Source of the DNA: Rothia nasimurium
GTDB taxonomy: Bacteria; Actinomycetota; Actinomycetes; Actinomycetales; Micrococcaceae
DNA: 64,000 nucleotides
Assembly: GCF_928381705.1 (NCBI RefSeq)
Contig: NZ_CAKMSR010000002.1
Span: forward strand, 1-64,000
Direction of reading: 5' to 3'
The notes under the pieces were generated by a model. It was given only the letters and a program-made list of their open reading frames with translations. It did not search any database and was not told the DNA's origin. Position numbers and translations under genes: made by a program. Shown one piece after another: positions 44,272 to 52,842 of this stretch (position 1 is the stretch's first letter; each line of letters opens with the position of its first letter).

Positions 44272-44510
44272 CAAGGAAGCTCCGTGCTGCCTTCGCTCAG
44301 AGGCTCCTTGCGAGCCTGCTGGATACTTTCTCGGACTTCAGGGATAGAGCTGAGGTATAGAGTTTCTTGGATAGCCAGCCAATCATCTTCGCCAATTAAC
44401 ACAGCGTTACCTCGCTTTCCTGCAATGGTAACAGGGTGCGAGTCAGCATTGACCTGGTCAACCAACTGGTAGAGGTCACTGCGGGCGTTAGTTACTGAAA
44501 TCGTAGTCAT
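44268..44510 (-). CDS. YefM/Phd-type antitoxin
   Basis: The 80-aa protein begins TTISVTNARSDLYQLVDQVN, the Phd/YefM DNA-binding N-terminus, followed by PVTIAGKRGNAVLIGEDDW and a helical toxin-binding tail. It represses its own operon and neutralises YoeB. The ATG at 44510 is chosen; extending to 44651 adds sequence without family similarity. A near-palindromic GTACGTAATTCCGTAT (about 44520-44535) upstream is a possible operator. Confidence 0.9.
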   Translation of the reverse strand: MTTISVTNARSDLYQLVDQVNADSHPVTIAGKRGNAVLIGEDDWLAIQETLYLSSIPEVRESIQQARKEPLSEGSTELPW

Positions 44511-44689
44511 ACCCCAACAATACGGAATTACGTACGCCTCAGCAAGAGGGGGCAAAATATTATCTGGATGAATGAAGTAACCTCGTGATATACCAATCGC
44601 CCGAGTCATGAGCAGGTCAAGGTCGACTTTGATGCCGCTGAACTCATTCAACTGGCATTGAGTACAATAACGAATATTTCAGCCGATAC

Positions 44690-44812
44690 ATGCTAGGAAT
44701 GCGAGACCTTATACTGAACCCTGACTGGGTACTAAAGGCACTAGATGATGTGCCTTTCCAGAAACGCGAAGAGCAGGATTATTCCCATTCTGAGACTTAC
44801 TTATTAGGCTAG
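44690..44812 (+). CDS. Small ORF or gene remnant (40 aa)
   Basis: The ORF reads MLGMRDLILNPDWVLKALDD and ends SETYLLG then TAG, 2 nt before repeat copy A. Its composition is protein-like but I recognise no family and see no ribosome-binding site. The frame is open back to a TGA at 44639 without a start, so it may be the 3' remnant of a lost gene. Confidence 0.25.
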   Translation: MLGMRDLILNPDWVLKALDDVPFQKREEQDYSHSETYLLG

Positions 44813-44814
44813 AA

Positions 44815-44923
44815 GTGCTCTCGGGCTCGCAGCGAAGCTGCTGGCTCGGGGCTGGCGTGAATCGCCTCGTGAGCGAAGCGAACCAGGCGAGAGGGTCGGC
44901 AGCGAGCGCGAGCCCGAGAGCAC
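44815..44923. repeat. Palindromic repeat family, copy A
   Basis: The 109-bp element has perfect 16-bp terminal inverted repeats (GTGCTCTCGGGCTCGC and complement) and a core with GCAGCGAAGCTGCTGGCTCG, GGCTGGCGTGAATCGCC and GGCGAGAGGGTCGGCAGCGA. Copies B and C share the core but have different, still self-complementary outer arms. It lies just past the hisF stop. Confidence 0.85.
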
Positions 44924-44960
44924 GCCAAGCGTGAGCCTGGTGAGCCTTACTCGTCCTCTC

Positions 44961-45722
44961 CTAACGTACTTCGTACCCCGCCGCTCGGATTGCGTCCTTC
45001 ACTTCCCCAATGCTGACCTCGCCGAAGTGGAAGATGGAAGCGGCGAGGACGGCGTCCGCTCCTGCTTCTATGGCGGGTGGGAAGTGCTCGGCTGCGCCCG
45101 CGCCGCCCGAAGCAATCAGGGGTACGGTGACAACAGAGCGCACTGCGCGGATCATGGGCAGGTCAAAGCCGGCCTTAGTGCCGTCGGCGTCAATGGAGTT
45201 CAGCAGGATCTCGCCTACGCCGCGCTCCTGGGCCTCAGCAACCCATTCGAGCAGGTCAAGCCCGGTGGATGTGCGGCCGCCGTGGGTGGTCACCTCGTAG
45301 CCGGACGGGGTAGCATCCGACTTCTTGGCGTCCGCCGAGAGCACCAGCACCTGGGATCCAAACCGCTCGGTAATCTCGTTGATCACCTCGGGCCGGGCAA
45401 TAGCCGCAGTGTTAATAGAGGCCTTATCGGCGCCGGTGCGTAGCAGACGGTCGACGTCCTCAGCGGTGCGCACTCCCCCGCCCACAGTTAGCGGAATAAA
45501 GACCTGCTCAGCGGTTGACGACACCACATCGAAGGTGGTCTGGCGGTCCGAAGAAGAGGCGGTGACGTCCAGGAAGGTCAGTTCATCGGCGCCCTCAGCG
45601 TTGTAGCGCTTGGCGAGTTCTACCGGGTCGCCAGCGTCGCGCAGGCCCTCAAACTTGACGCCCTTGACCACGCGGCCGCCGTCCACATCAAGACACGGAA
45701 TAACACGAATGGCAACACCCAC
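44961..45722 (-). CDS. hisF: Imidazole glycerol phosphate synthase, cyclase subunit
   Basis: HisF uses ammonia from HisH to close the imidazole ring. The 253-aa TIM barrel has [20 protein letters not shown], the catalytic Asp in [10 protein letters not shown] and [27 protein letters not shown] and the phosphate-binding [12 protein letters not shown]. The GTG at 45722 is chosen because it gives the family N-terminus and has GGAAAGGGGG upstream. No hisH is nearby. It is last in hisE-hisG-hisF. Confidence 0.95.
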   Translation of the reverse strand: MGVAIRVIPCLDVDGGRVVKGVKFEGLRDAGDPVELAKRYNAEGADELTFLDVTASSSDRQTTFDVVSSTAEQVFIPLTVGGGVRTAEDVDRLLRTGADKASINTAAIARPEVINEITERFGSQVLVLSADAKKSDATPSGYEVTTHGGRTSTGLDLLEWVAEAQERGVGEILLNSIDADGTKAGFDLPMIRAVRSVVTVPLIASGGAGAAEHFPPAIEAGADAVLAASIFHFGEVSIGEVKDAIRAAGYEVR

Positions 45723-45758
45723 GGGCGCGCCCCCTTTCCTTGAAAGCAAAACTGAAGC

Positions 45759-45796
45759 GGCGGCGTCCGCCCATATCAGGGGGCAAGGACGCCGCC
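45759..45796 (-). terminator. Hairpin between hisG and hisF
   Basis: GGCGGCGTCC (45759-45768) pairs with GGACGCCGCC (45787-45796) around an 18-nt loop. On the minus strand a TTTT lies a few bases beyond. It may partly terminate or attenuate before hisF. Confidence 0.4.
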
Positions 45797-45804
45797 GGGT
45801 AAAG

Positions 45805-46650
45805 TTACAGGCGCGCGGCCTGAATGGCGGTGACTAGGATGCCGCGGCCGCCGATGTCGTAGAGGGAATCCATGACCTTATTCGCTGCCTTGCGCGGCAC
45901 CATGGAGCGCACGGCAACCCAGCCCTCGCGCGAGAGCGGCGAGATGGTCGGGGCTTCAAGGCCGGGGGTCAGAGTGGTGGCAGCCTTAAGGTTAGCCTCT
46001 TCGATGTTGTAGTCAATCATCACGTACTGGCGGGCAATCAGCACACCCTGCAGGCGGCGCTGGAGGCGCTCAAGACCGGCGTGGTCCTCAACGCCGGGGC
46101 GCTTAATCAGCAGGGCCTCGGAGCGCATAATCGGGTCGCCAAAAGGTTCCAGACCTGCAGCGCGCATGGTGTTGCCGGTTTCTACGACGTCGGCGATGGC
46201 GTCCGCAACGCCCAACCGAATCGAGGACTCAATAGCGCCATCCAGGCGCACCACCGACGCGTTGATGCCGGAGCGTTCCAGGTAGTCGGTCAGCAGGCGC
46301 TTGTAGCTGGTGGCGATGCGCTTACCTTCAAGTTCGGACGGGTCGGTGTAGGTACCGGCGGGCCCAGCCAGGCGGAAGGTGGAGCGGGCAAAATCGAGCT
46401 TGAGCGCTTCCTCAGCGTGGGTGCCGGAGTCGAGCAGCAGGTCGCGGCCGGTGATACCGACGTCCAGGGTGCCCTCGCCCACGTACACGGCGATGTCGCG
46501 GGGGCGCAGGTAGAAAAATTCAACCTCGTTGTCCTGGTCAACGAGCACCAGCTCGCGGGAGTCGCGGCGCTGGAGGTAACCAGCCTCGGTCAGCATGGTG
46601 ATGGCAGCCTGAGAAAGCATGCCCTTATTAGGAACTGCAACGCGCAGCAT
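45805..46650 (-). CDS. hisG: ATP phosphoribosyltransferase
   Basis: HisG commits PRPP and ATP to histidine synthesis and is feedback-inhibited. The 281-aa protein is the long form: catalytic domains ([69 protein letters not shown]) plus a C-terminal ACT-like regulatory domain (about residues 205-281). The start ATG at 46650 follows hisE by 24 nt. Confidence 0.95.
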   Translation of the reverse strand: MLRVAVPNKGMLSQAAITMLTEAGYLQRRDSRELVLVDQDNEVEFFYLRPRDIAVYVGEGTLDVGITGRDLLLDSGTHAEEALKLDFARSTFRLAGPAGTYTDPSELEGKRIATSYKRLLTDYLERSGINASVVRLDGAIESSIRLGVADAIADVVETGNTMRAAGLEPFGDPIMRSEALLIKRPGVEDHAGLERLQRRLQGVLIARQYVMIDYNIEEANLKAATTLTPGLEAPTISPLSREGWVAVRSMVPRKAANKVMDSLYDIGGRGILVTAIQAARL

Positions 46651-46674
46651 AGGTTAGTCCTTTGCAGTGATGGT

Positions 46675-46938
46675 TTAGAGGTACTTGTAGATATCTTCAG
46701 GAGTCAGTCCCTTGGCGATCATCATGCACTGCAAATGGTAAATCAGCTGTGAAGCCTCTTCAGCGAACTCGGCGTCAGACTGGAATTCAGCGGCCATCCA
46801 GACTTCCGCTGCTTCTTCTACAATTTTCTTGCCGATAAAGTGCACACCTTTGTCGAGTTCCGCAACGGTGCCGGAGCCCTCAGGGCGGGTTTCAGCCTTT
46901 TCGGCTAGCTCTGCGAATAGGGTTTCAAAGTTCTTCAC
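46675..46938 (-). CDS. hisE: Phosphoribosyl-ATP pyrophosphatase
   Basis: HisE removes pyrophosphate from PR-ATP, the second step of the pathway. The 87-aa helical protein has the MazG-like metal-binding [14 protein letters not shown] and [15 protein letters not shown]. It is separate from HisI, as usual in actinobacteria. It starts with GTG at 46938. Confidence 0.94.
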   Translation of the reverse strand: MKNFETLFAELAEKAETRPEGSGTVAELDKGVHFIGKKIVEEAAEVWMAAEFQSDAEFAEEASQLIYHLQCMMIAKGLTPEDIYKYL

Positions 46939-47035
46939 GGTCTCTAGCGTACCGCTCTTTGAGGTGCTGGCGTTACCGGGCAGGTTTAGATTTCATCTTT
47001 CGGTCATGCCCCCTTCTTTTTCCGGTAAGGACGCA

Positions 47036-47072
47036 CCCGCCCTCCTATCCCAGGGCAGGGCAGGAGGGCGGG
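47036..47072. repeat. GC-rich hairpin flanking the HigBA module
   Basis: CCCGCCCTCCT (47036-47046) and its complement (47062-47072) enclose 15 nt. AGGAGGGCGGGCGTC here recurs in the hairpin at 47796-47826, on the other side of the toxin-antitoxin pair. Confidence 0.6.
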
Positions 47073-47085
47073 CGTCGGGACCTAC

Positions 47086-47400
47086 TTACCGGGTGCTGTA
47101 AATCGTGTGGCTTGTACCCACCGGAAAACTAGCCGAAACAGTAAGTTCTGCACCAAGTGCTGTGATGTATTTGTGGAGGGTTTTGAGACTCACGCTCCCA
47201 ATATCCCCCTTTTCCATTTGGGAAATTCTTTTTTGGGAGACACCGATCTTTTCAGCTAGATCGGTCTGCGTCATTCCTAATTCTTTACGCAGTTTTTGCA
47301 GTTGGTATACATGCGCTTCAGCATGCATGGCATCAACCAGGCCTTGTAATTCCTGGGAATCTACCGGGCGCATTTGTTTCAGTTCTTCAAGAGTTGTCAT
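47086..47400 (-). CDS. HigA-type XRE antitoxin
   Basis: The 104-aa protein has a central XRE helix-turn-helix: KLRKELGMTQTDLAEKIGVS then KRISQMEKGDIGSVSLKTL (about residues 36-75). It follows the toxin gene, the HigBA order, and overlaps it by 14 bp. It would repress the operon and neutralise the toxin. Confidence 0.88.
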   Translation of the reverse strand: MTTLEELKQMRPVDSQELQGLVDAMHAEAHVYQLQKLRKELGMTQTDLAEKIGVSQKRISQMEKGDIGSVSLKTLHKYITALGAELTVSASFPVGTSHTIYSTR

Positions 47401-47743
47401 GGCGTTTCCTTAGGTACTCTTCATAGCGTTTCTCAGCAAGAGGGATATTCTGTTTGTACCATTTGTTCCATTGGCCGGTTTTGTCACCAGCTGCCAACAG
47501 AATCGCCTGTTGCTCTGGATCAAAGATGAATAGAATTCTAATATTTTTTGCGTGGCCGCGGGGTCTTAGTTCTTTGAGGTTATGGAAAGACGAGCCGGTA
47601 ATACGATCAATAAAGGGCCTACCCCCATGAGGTCCTACAGACCCAAGGTATTCAAGCGCTGCAAGCACATGAAGATACTCCTGGCTAGGTAGTTCCATGA
47701 GCCAGTCTTGAACGAAACCTACTTCAACCGTCCACCCTTGCAT
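47387..47743 (-). CDS. HigB/RelE-type toxin
   Basis: The 118-aa protein matches the phage-derived Gp49/HigB-type family (RelE superfamily): FVQDWLMELPSQEYLHVLAAL, then FIDRITGSSFHNLKELRP, NIRILFIFDPEQQAILLAAG and a basic C-terminal helix (KWYKQNIPLAEKRYEEYLRK). Such toxins cleave mRNA on the ribosome. The toxin is the first gene, starting with ATG at 47743. Confidence 0.88.
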   Translation of the reverse strand: MQGWTVEVGFVQDWLMELPSQEYLHVLAALEYLGSVGPHGGRPFIDRITGSSFHNLKELRPRGHAKNIRILFIFDPEQQAILLAAGDKTGQWNKWYKQNIPLAEKRYEEYLRKRHDNS

Positions 47744-47749
47744 AACGCC

Positions 47750-47770
47750 AGAATACTATAAATATGTTCT
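47750..47770. promoter_or_regulatory. Possible HigA operator
   Basis: An imperfect AGAATACTATAAATATGTTCT palindrome (nearly self-complementary ends, AT-rich centre) lies 7 bp upstream of the toxin start, where autoregulation would act. Confidence 0.35.
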
Positions 47771-47795
47771 ATTGCATAGGTGAAGACAAAGTATA

Positions 47796-47826
47796 GCCCT
47801 CCTATCTTCGCTAAAGATAGGAGGGC
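47796..47826 (-). terminator. Terminator of ribH
   Basis: GCCCTCCTATCTT pairs exactly with AAGATAGGAGGGC around a 5-nt loop. On the minus strand it follows the ribH stop by about 40 bp. The T-run is weak. It is related to the hairpin at 47036-47072. Confidence 0.55.
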
Positions 47827-47866
47827 GGGCGTCCGCTCATAACATTTGGGGGCTTGCCTCTAGGTT

Positions 47867-48337
47867 TTAGAGCCCGCGCAGGGCCACCACGGTTTCCAGC
47901 GCCGCGGCCATTGCCTCGTAGCCCTTGTCTTCGGTGGAGCCGGGTAGGCCTGCGCGGTCTATACCCTGCTCTTCGGTGTCGCAGGTCAGCACGCCGAAGC
48001 CAACGGGGGTTTTGGTCTCCACTGAGACCTTGGTCAGGCCGCTGGTGGCGGCATCACAAACGTAGTCGAAGTGCGGGGTGCCGCCGCGGATAACCACGCC
48101 CAGGGCGACCACCGCATCGTATGTGTCGGCCAGGGTGGCTGCGGCAACGGGCAGTTCGAAGGTGCCAGGGACGCGCACGATGGTGGGCTCGATGCCGGCG
48201 TCCGCTGCTGCACGCTGGGCGCCGTCGAGCAGGCCGTCCATAATCTGGGTGTGCCAGGACGCCGCAACAATAGCGACCTTCAGACCTGCGGTCTCTGCGG
48301 GGTTGAGTTTGGGGGCGGGTGCTCCTGCTCCGCTCAT
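47867..48337 (-). CDS. ribH: 6,7-dimethyl-8-ribityllumazine synthase
   Basis: RibH condenses the ribityl-uracil with dihydroxybutanone phosphate to lumazine, forming a large capsid-like oligomer in many bacteria. The 156-aa protein has [50 protein letters not shown] (catalytic His) and [14 protein letters not shown]. The start at 48337 has AAGGAGA upstream. It is last in the rib operon, separated from ribA by repeat copy B. Confidence 0.96.
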   Translation of the reverse strand: MSGAGAPAPKLNPAETAGLKVAIVAASWHTQIMDGLLDGAQRAAADAGIEPTIVRVPGTFELPVAAATLADTYDAVVALGVVIRGGTPHFDYVCDAATSGLTKVSVETKTPVGFGVLTCDTEEQGIDRAGLPGSTEDKGYEAMAAALETVVALRGL

Positions 48338-48378
48338 GGTGTTCTCCTTAGGGTTGTATTGATTGAGTGGTAAGGCAT

Positions 48379-48562
48379 CACGGGCTCGCAGCGAAGCTGC
48401 TGGCTTCGATGAAGTGAGCGAGTGCGAGCGCGCGAGCACATCAGAGCGAACGGAATCCGCCGTCAGGCGGGGCGTGAGGGTCAGGCTTGCGCCTATTCCG
48501 CCCGCAGATTATTTTCCTCGCGCGCTCGGAATCTGCAGGGCTCCATCGAGCGCGAGCCCGTG
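48379..48562. repeat. Palindromic repeat family, copy B (expanded)
   Basis: 184 bp with 11-bp terminal inverted repeats (CACGGGCTCGC and complement). It starts with the shared GCAGCGAAGCTGCTGGCT but the centre differs from copies A and C, and it carries the AATCCGCCGTCAGGCGGGGC block seen in partial copy D. It lies between ribA and ribH. Confidence 0.75.
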
Positions 48563-48579
48563 GGTGCCAAGAAAAGTCG

Positions 48580-49206
48580 CTAGTAGTCAAGAATATGGCG
48601 CATGCGGTCACGCTTGGTGGCCAGGTAGCGCTCGTTTTCGGGTCTAGGGGCGATGATGTCGGGCACCAGCCCGGTCACCTCCACCCCCAGGTCGGTCAGA
48701 GCCTCGGCCTTGGCTGGGTTGTTGGTCAGCAGGCGCACGCGGGTCAGCCCGGCTGCCTTCAAGATAGCGGACGCCTGGGTGTAGTCACGCGCGTCAGCTG
48801 GGAAGCCCAGGTGCAGGTTGGCGTCCAGGGTGTCGTCCCCGGCGTCTTGCAGGGCATAGGCGCGGAGCTTATTGACCAGGCCAATGCCCCTGCCCTCATG
48901 CCCGCGCAGATACAGCACCGAACCACCCAGCTCCTGCACGGTGGCTAGGGCTTTTTCTAGCTGAGGGCCGCAGTCGCAGCGGTAGGATCCGAGCAGGTCG
49001 CCCGTGGCACATTCGGAATGGAGCCGAATCAGGTGGTCTTGCCCTTCCTGCGCAGGGACGAGGGGGCGTCCGTCCGCGCCGACGGCGGTGGCGAGCATGT
49101 GCTCGGTGCCGTCGGCAAACTCGTAGGCAGACACGGCGAAGGTGCCGTGAGGGGTGGGTACCAGCACCGGCTCACTGCTGGCTACCAGGGTGTTTTTATC
49201 GGTCAC
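48580..49206 (-). CDS. ribA: GTP cyclohydrolase II
   Basis: RibA opens GTP at the start of riboflavin synthesis. The 208-aa protein has the zinc Cys cluster in [19 protein letters not shown], the catalytic [11 protein letters not shown], and [11 protein letters not shown]. In most actinobacteria it is the C-terminal half of a RibBA fusion; here it is a separate gene with its own GTG start, preceded by AGGAG and overlapping the upstream gene by 11 bp in another frame. Confidence 0.93.
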   Translation of the reverse strand: MTDKNTLVASSEPVLVPTPHGTFAVSAYEFADGTEHMLATAVGADGRPLVPAQEGQDHLIRLHSECATGDLLGSYRCDCGPQLEKALATVQELGGSVLYLRGHEGRGIGLVNKLRAYALQDAGDDTLDANLHLGFPADARDYTQASAILKAAGLTRVRLLTNNPAKAEALTDLGVEVTGLVPDIIAPRPENERYLATKRDRMRHILDY

Positions 49207-50509
49207 CGTCGCGCTCCTGCAGGTAGGTGATTAGGTCAGCGATGGAAATCATGGGCATGTTGTGTTGGGTGGCGAAGGCGCGGAGGGCGTCGAAGCGCAT
49301 CATGGTGCCGTCGTCGTTCACGATTTCAGAGATCACGCCGACTCCCGATAGGCCCGCGAGCAGGGAGAGCTCTACCGCGGCTTCGGTGTGGCCGGGGCGC
49401 TGGCGCACTCCCCCGTCGACCGCCCGCAGGGGCAGGACGTGGCCGGGGCGGGTCAGGTCGTTCGCTGAGGACGCCGGGTCGGCAAGGACCTGAACAGTTC
49501 GGGCCCGGTCTGCCGCTGAGATACCGGTGGTCACGCCTTCGCGGGCATCGCAGGTGACGGTGTAGGCGGTGCCCTTGGCGTCCTCATTGACCTCAACCAT
49601 GGGCGGCAGGTTCAGGGCATCTGCCCGGGCGGCACTCATGGGGGCACAAATGACGCCGGAGGTATAGCGGATGGTGAAGCCCATGAGTTCGGCGGTGGCG
49701 TGTTCGGCGGCGAAGATGATGTCGCCTTCGTTTTCGCGGTCTTCGTCATCGACCACGACGACGGCCCCGCCCCGGGCAATTTCGGCAACTGCTCGGTCGA
49801 TGGTGTCGAGGGCGGCGGCGCGGCGTTCCCAGCCACCAGCGCTACCGGTGGGGGTAACGCCCAGGCCGGCAACCGACCCCGATACCGCCAGAATACGCTG
49901 CACGTACTTGGCGAGGGCATCGGTTTCGAGGTTGACGGTATCGCCCACGGTCAGCTCGCCTAATGTGGTGGCTTCTAGCGTTGCGGGAATCAGACCTACC
50001 TCGAACCAGTGGGTGTCGGCCTGCGGGTAGGATACGGCGGTGACGGTCAGCGACGCACCCGAGACAGTGATGGATCCCTTCTCTGTGAGGTGGGCTGCCA
50101 TGTCCCGCGGCACTCGCACGCGCACGGTACGCCAGGATTCGTGGTCTTCAACCTTGACCACGGTGCCGAGCCCGTCCACGTGACCCTGCACGACGTGACC
50201 GTCAAAGCGGCCGTCCGCTGGCATGCAGCGCTCAAGATTGACGCGCGCACCAGGGGCCAGCTGCCCCAGGTTGGTGCGGCGCAGGGTTTCACCCATCATG
50301 TCGGCGGCAAAGTAGCCGTCGGCAAGCTCGCGGGTGCGGGTAGCAGTCAGGCAGACGCCATTGACAGCCAGGGAGCCGCCGTGTTCCAGGTCGTCGATAA
50401 TCGGGCCCGCTTTGATCGTCACAACGGCTGATTCGACCCGGCCCGAGCTATCGAGTACGGGTTCAAGAGATTCTACGGTGCCGACAGCGGCAATGATTCC
50501 GGTAAACAT
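49196..50509 (-). CDS. Riboflavin synthase / 3,4-dihydroxy-2-butanone-4-phosphate synthase fusion
   Basis: The 437-aa protein joins two enzymes. Residues 1-200 are riboflavin synthase alpha: [17 protein letters not shown], two lumazine-binding halves, [11 protein letters not shown] and [13 protein letters not shown], and the second half from about 98. Residues about 225-430 are DHBP synthase (RibB) with [28 protein letters not shown] and [16 protein letters not shown]. The usual partners of RibB and riboflavin synthase are different, so the fusion is unusual. I use the ATG at 50509; a TTG at 50524 is possible. Both active-site regions look intact. Confidence 0.92.
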   Translation of the reverse strand: MFTGIIAAVGTVESLEPVLDSSGRVESAVVTIKAGPIIDDLEHGGSLAVNGVCLTATRTRELADGYFAADMMGETLRRTNLGQLAPGARVNLERCMPADGRFDGHVVQGHVDGLGTVVKVEDHESWRTVRVRVPRDMAAHLTEKGSITVSGASLTVTAVSYPQADTHWFEVGLIPATLEATTLGELTVGDTVNLETDALAKYVQRILAVSGSVAGLGVTPTGSAGGWERRAAALDTIDRAVAEIARGGAVVVVDDEDRENEGDIIFAAEHATAELMGFTIRYTSGVICAPMSAARADALNLPPMVEVNEDAKGTAYTVTCDAREGVTTGISAADRARTVQVLADPASSANDLTRPGHVLPLRAVDGGVRQRPGHTEAAVELSLLAGLSGVGVISEIVNDDGTMMRFDALRAFATQHNMPMISIADLITYLQERDGDR

Positions 50510-50552
50510 GAGGAGATCTTTCAAATGTTTAGAAACTTTTCCAAGTTTGCTT

Positions 50553-50663
50553 GGCTCAGCAGGCTCGCAGCGAAGCTGCTGGCTCGGGGCTGGCGTGAAT
50601 CGCCCTTGTGAGCGCTAGCGAACCGGGCGAGAGGGTCGGCAGCGAGCGCGAGCCTGTTGAGCC
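50553..50663. repeat. Palindromic repeat family, copy C
   Basis: The 111-bp element has 16-bp terminal repeats GGCTCAGCAGGCTCGC and GCGAGCCTGTTGAGCC (one G-T wobble) and shares the core with copy A (GCAGCGAAGCTGCTGGCTCG, GGCTGGCGTGAATCGCC). It ends at the ribD stop. Confidence 0.85.
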
Positions 50664-51706
50664 TATCGTGAAGGTATGAGGCGAGTCAGAGTATCTGCAC
50701 CTAGAACATCTAGAGCGGGTGTCTGCCCTGCTGGGTCAATCTGCCAACGCCCCGCCTGGTTCAGGCTGTTGATTCCGAGGTCGCCCAGGGCTGGTTTTCC
50801 GGCGCCGAGCAGTAGGGGCGCTCGGTACCAGTAGAGTTCGTCGACGAGGTTGGTGCGGATGAGGGCGGTGATGAGGGTGGGGCCGCCTTCTACCATGAGG
50901 TGGCGTACTCCCCTGGCGTGTAGGTCGGTGAGGACGCTGGTGAGGTCGTGGGTGCGGTAGTGCAGGGCACTGCCCTGGTTCACGGCCTGGGCCAGGTGGC
51001 TGCCCTCTAGCAAAGCGCTTTCCCCCACAACCACGCGCAGGGGCTGTTGCTCGGCAAGCTGCCCCTCGGGCGTCCTTGCTGTGAGCTGGGGGTTATCGGC
51101 CAAGACGGTGCCGGTTCCGACCATGATGGCGTCCGCGCGGGTGCGCAGGGCGTGGCCGTCGGCGCGGGCGTGCTCACCGGTAATCCACTGGCTTGTTCCG
51201 TCGGCGGCTGCAATAAAGCCGTCGAGGGAGCTTGCGATTTTGGCGGTGACGAAAGGACGCCGCCCGGCAGCGGCAGTGAACCAGCGGGCATTGAGGGCGT
51301 AGGCGTCATCTTCCAACAGCCCGCCACGAACAGCTATGCCCTGCGAGCGCAGGTAGGCTGCTCCCCCGGCGGCGTCGTCGGTGGTGTCGGCGTAGGCGTA
51401 GGTGACCTCAGCGATACCGGCCTCGGCTATAGCAACTGAGCAGGGTCCGGTGCGGCCGGTGTGGTTGCAGGGCTCTAGGGTGACGAACATGCGGGCCCCG
51501 CGGATGTCGATGCCGGCGGCTCGGGCTTGGGCGAGGGCGTCGGCTTCAGCGTGGGGTGTGCCGGCGCCGCGGTGCCATCCGGTGGCAAGCAGCTGCCCGG
51601 TGGCGTCCACAATTACTGCCCCGACTAGGGGGTTAGCCCCGCGCACGCCCTTGCGGGCCTTATCGAGGGCAAGGCCCATGGCCTGGGTGTCGGTAAGGTG
51701 TGCCAT
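50663..51706 (-). CDS. ribD: Bifunctional deaminase/reductase
   Basis: RibD deaminates and then reduces the pyrimidine intermediate of riboflavin synthesis. The 347-aa protein has the N-terminal deaminase with zinc ligands in HAEADALAQA and PCNHTGRTGPCSVA (about residues 50-85). The C-terminal reductase is marked by VTAKIASSLDGFIA and RHLMVEGGPTLITALI. Its ATG is 2 nt after the ribM stop. The last codon overlaps repeat copy C. Confidence 0.95.
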   Translation of the reverse strand: MAHLTDTQAMGLALDKARKGVRGANPLVGAVIVDATGQLLATGWHRGAGTPHAEADALAQARAAGIDIRGARMFVTLEPCNHTGRTGPCSVAIAEAGIAEVTYAYADTTDDAAGGAAYLRSQGIAVRGGLLEDDAYALNARWFTAAAGRRPFVTAKIASSLDGFIAAADGTSQWITGEHARADGHALRTRADAIMVGTGTVLADNPQLTARTPEGQLAEQQPLRVVVGESALLEGSHLAQAVNQGSALHYRTHDLTSVLTDLHARGVRHLMVEGGPTLITALIRTNLVDELYWYRAPLLLGAGKPALGDLGINSLNQAGRWQIDPAGQTPALDVLGADTLTRLIPSR

Positions 51707-51708
51707 GG

Positions 51709-52419
51709 TTAGCGTACGTCGACGGTGGGGTCGGGGAAGCCGGTTTCAACTTCAACCTTGCCAGCCTCTCGGTTGCGGGTGCGCCACCAGACGAAGAAAC
51801 CGGTGAGGGTGAAGGCCCCGTAGAAGAGGTACATGAAGGCGCTGGCGTAGTAGCCCGCGGACCAGAGCAGGGGCACGCCGACCACGTCCACGGCGACCCA
51901 GACCAGCCAGAACTCTACCCAGCCCTTAGCCATGCCGTAGGTGGCGAGCAGGGAGCCTGTGAAGATCCAGGCGTCTGACCAGACCGGCTCGTAGGAGCCC
52001 AGGGCACGGAAGATCGGGGTCAAGGCGCCGGTGCCGACCAGCATGAAGGCGACCATGAAAGCCCGTTCGCGCCAGCTGGCCCACTGGGGAATCACTGCTG
52101 CCTGGCCTGCGTCCCCGGTCTTGCGGGTCTGGTTCCAGCGGTACCAGCCCCAGACGGAAACGGCGATGAACATGATCTGGCGGCCTGCCTGCCCCAGCAG
52201 GTTAGCGGTGCCGTAGGTTGACCCGAAGAGGGTGCCTAAAAAGACGGTGAGCAGAAGCAGGTTGCCGAGAATACCGACGGGCCAGGCCCAGACTTTGCGG
52301 CGCATGCCGCCGAGGGCTGATAGTAGGCCAAAGATGTTGCCAAGGACTTCGCGCACCAAGAGGGACTGGTTATCGCCAATCGCAATTTGAGCGTCGAAGA
52401 GCCACCGCAAGAAATCCAT
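51709..52419 (-). CDS. ribM: RibM/PnuX-type riboflavin transporter
   Basis: The 236-aa protein belongs to the PnuC/RibM family, with several membrane segments and the typical WPVGILGNLLLL, WGWYRW and WVEFWLVWVAVDVVGVPLLW motifs. It lies directly downstream of an FMN riboswitch and first in the rib operon, which favours riboflavin uptake (RibM) over nicotinamide riboside uptake (PnuC). I start at the ATG at 52419 (MDFLRWLF); an in-frame extension to 52641 would run through the riboswitch. Confidence 0.85.
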   Translation of the reverse strand: MDFLRWLFDAQIAIGDNQSLLVREVLGNIFGLLSALGGMRRKVWAWPVGILGNLLLLTVFLGTLFGSTYGTANLLGQAGRQIMFIAVSVWGWYRWNQTRKTGDAGQAAVIPQWASWRERAFMVAFMLVGTGALTPIFRALGSYEPVWSDAWIFTGSLLATYGMAKGWVEFWLVWVAVDVVGVPLLWSAGYYASAFMYLFYGAFTLTGFFVWWRTRNREAGKVEVETGFPDPTVDVR

Positions 52420-52562
52420 AAAAAACTCCCAAAGCGAGTGGCTCCGGGAGAACAAATCGAGGGTACCCGGTGTTGGCTGGCTTCGGTGGGTGTCGGTGAG
52501 GACGCCGGTGGGCCAGGCAGTCGGGTACGGCAGGTGCCGCGGGGGCACCTTACGGTTTGCTC

Positions 52563-52692
52563 GTGCTACCTTCCATCCAGACTGTACTGTCTGCCAAGGA
52601 ATTCCACCTTGCAGGTATCGGGCACGTGGATGTGCCGTCAATTAGCGGGCTGTCACCGCAGGTTCGGATTTTCACCGGGTCCCGGAGCACGA
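52563..52692 (-). promoter_or_regulatory. FMN riboswitch (RFN element)
   Basis: On the minus strand the conserved order CTCCGGGACCCGGTGAAAAT, CCGAACCTGCGGTGACAGCC, then CCTTGGCAGACAGTACAGTC and TGGATGGAAG matches the RFN consensus. Upstream a TATAAC box (52718-52713) suggests transcription from about 52706. Between it and ribM (52420-52562) lie hairpins such as GGTGCC/GGCACC that could be the expression platform. FMN should shut the operon. Confidence 0.92.
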
Positions 52693-52842
52693 TATGTATA
52701 TTTACCCTTCAAGTTATAGCACGGCCGGGGGCTGTAACCGTCATATTGTGACTTATTCCCGCTATCTGGTCGGGTGCGGGGCCTTTCCCGAAGCCCTTAC
52801 TGATAAAGTCAGTTTGACATTATTTCCTGCCCCCTGAGCCAC

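Noticed and set aside
31869..44510. Prophage or IS element in the defence island
   Set aside because: No integrase, transposase, structural phage gene or att-like direct repeats were seen at the edges.
48580..50509. RibB/RibA split as a simple frameshift of a RibBA gene
   Set aside because: RibA has its own GTG with AGGAG upstream, and RibB ends in the normal C-terminal sequence; also RibB is fused to riboflavin synthase.
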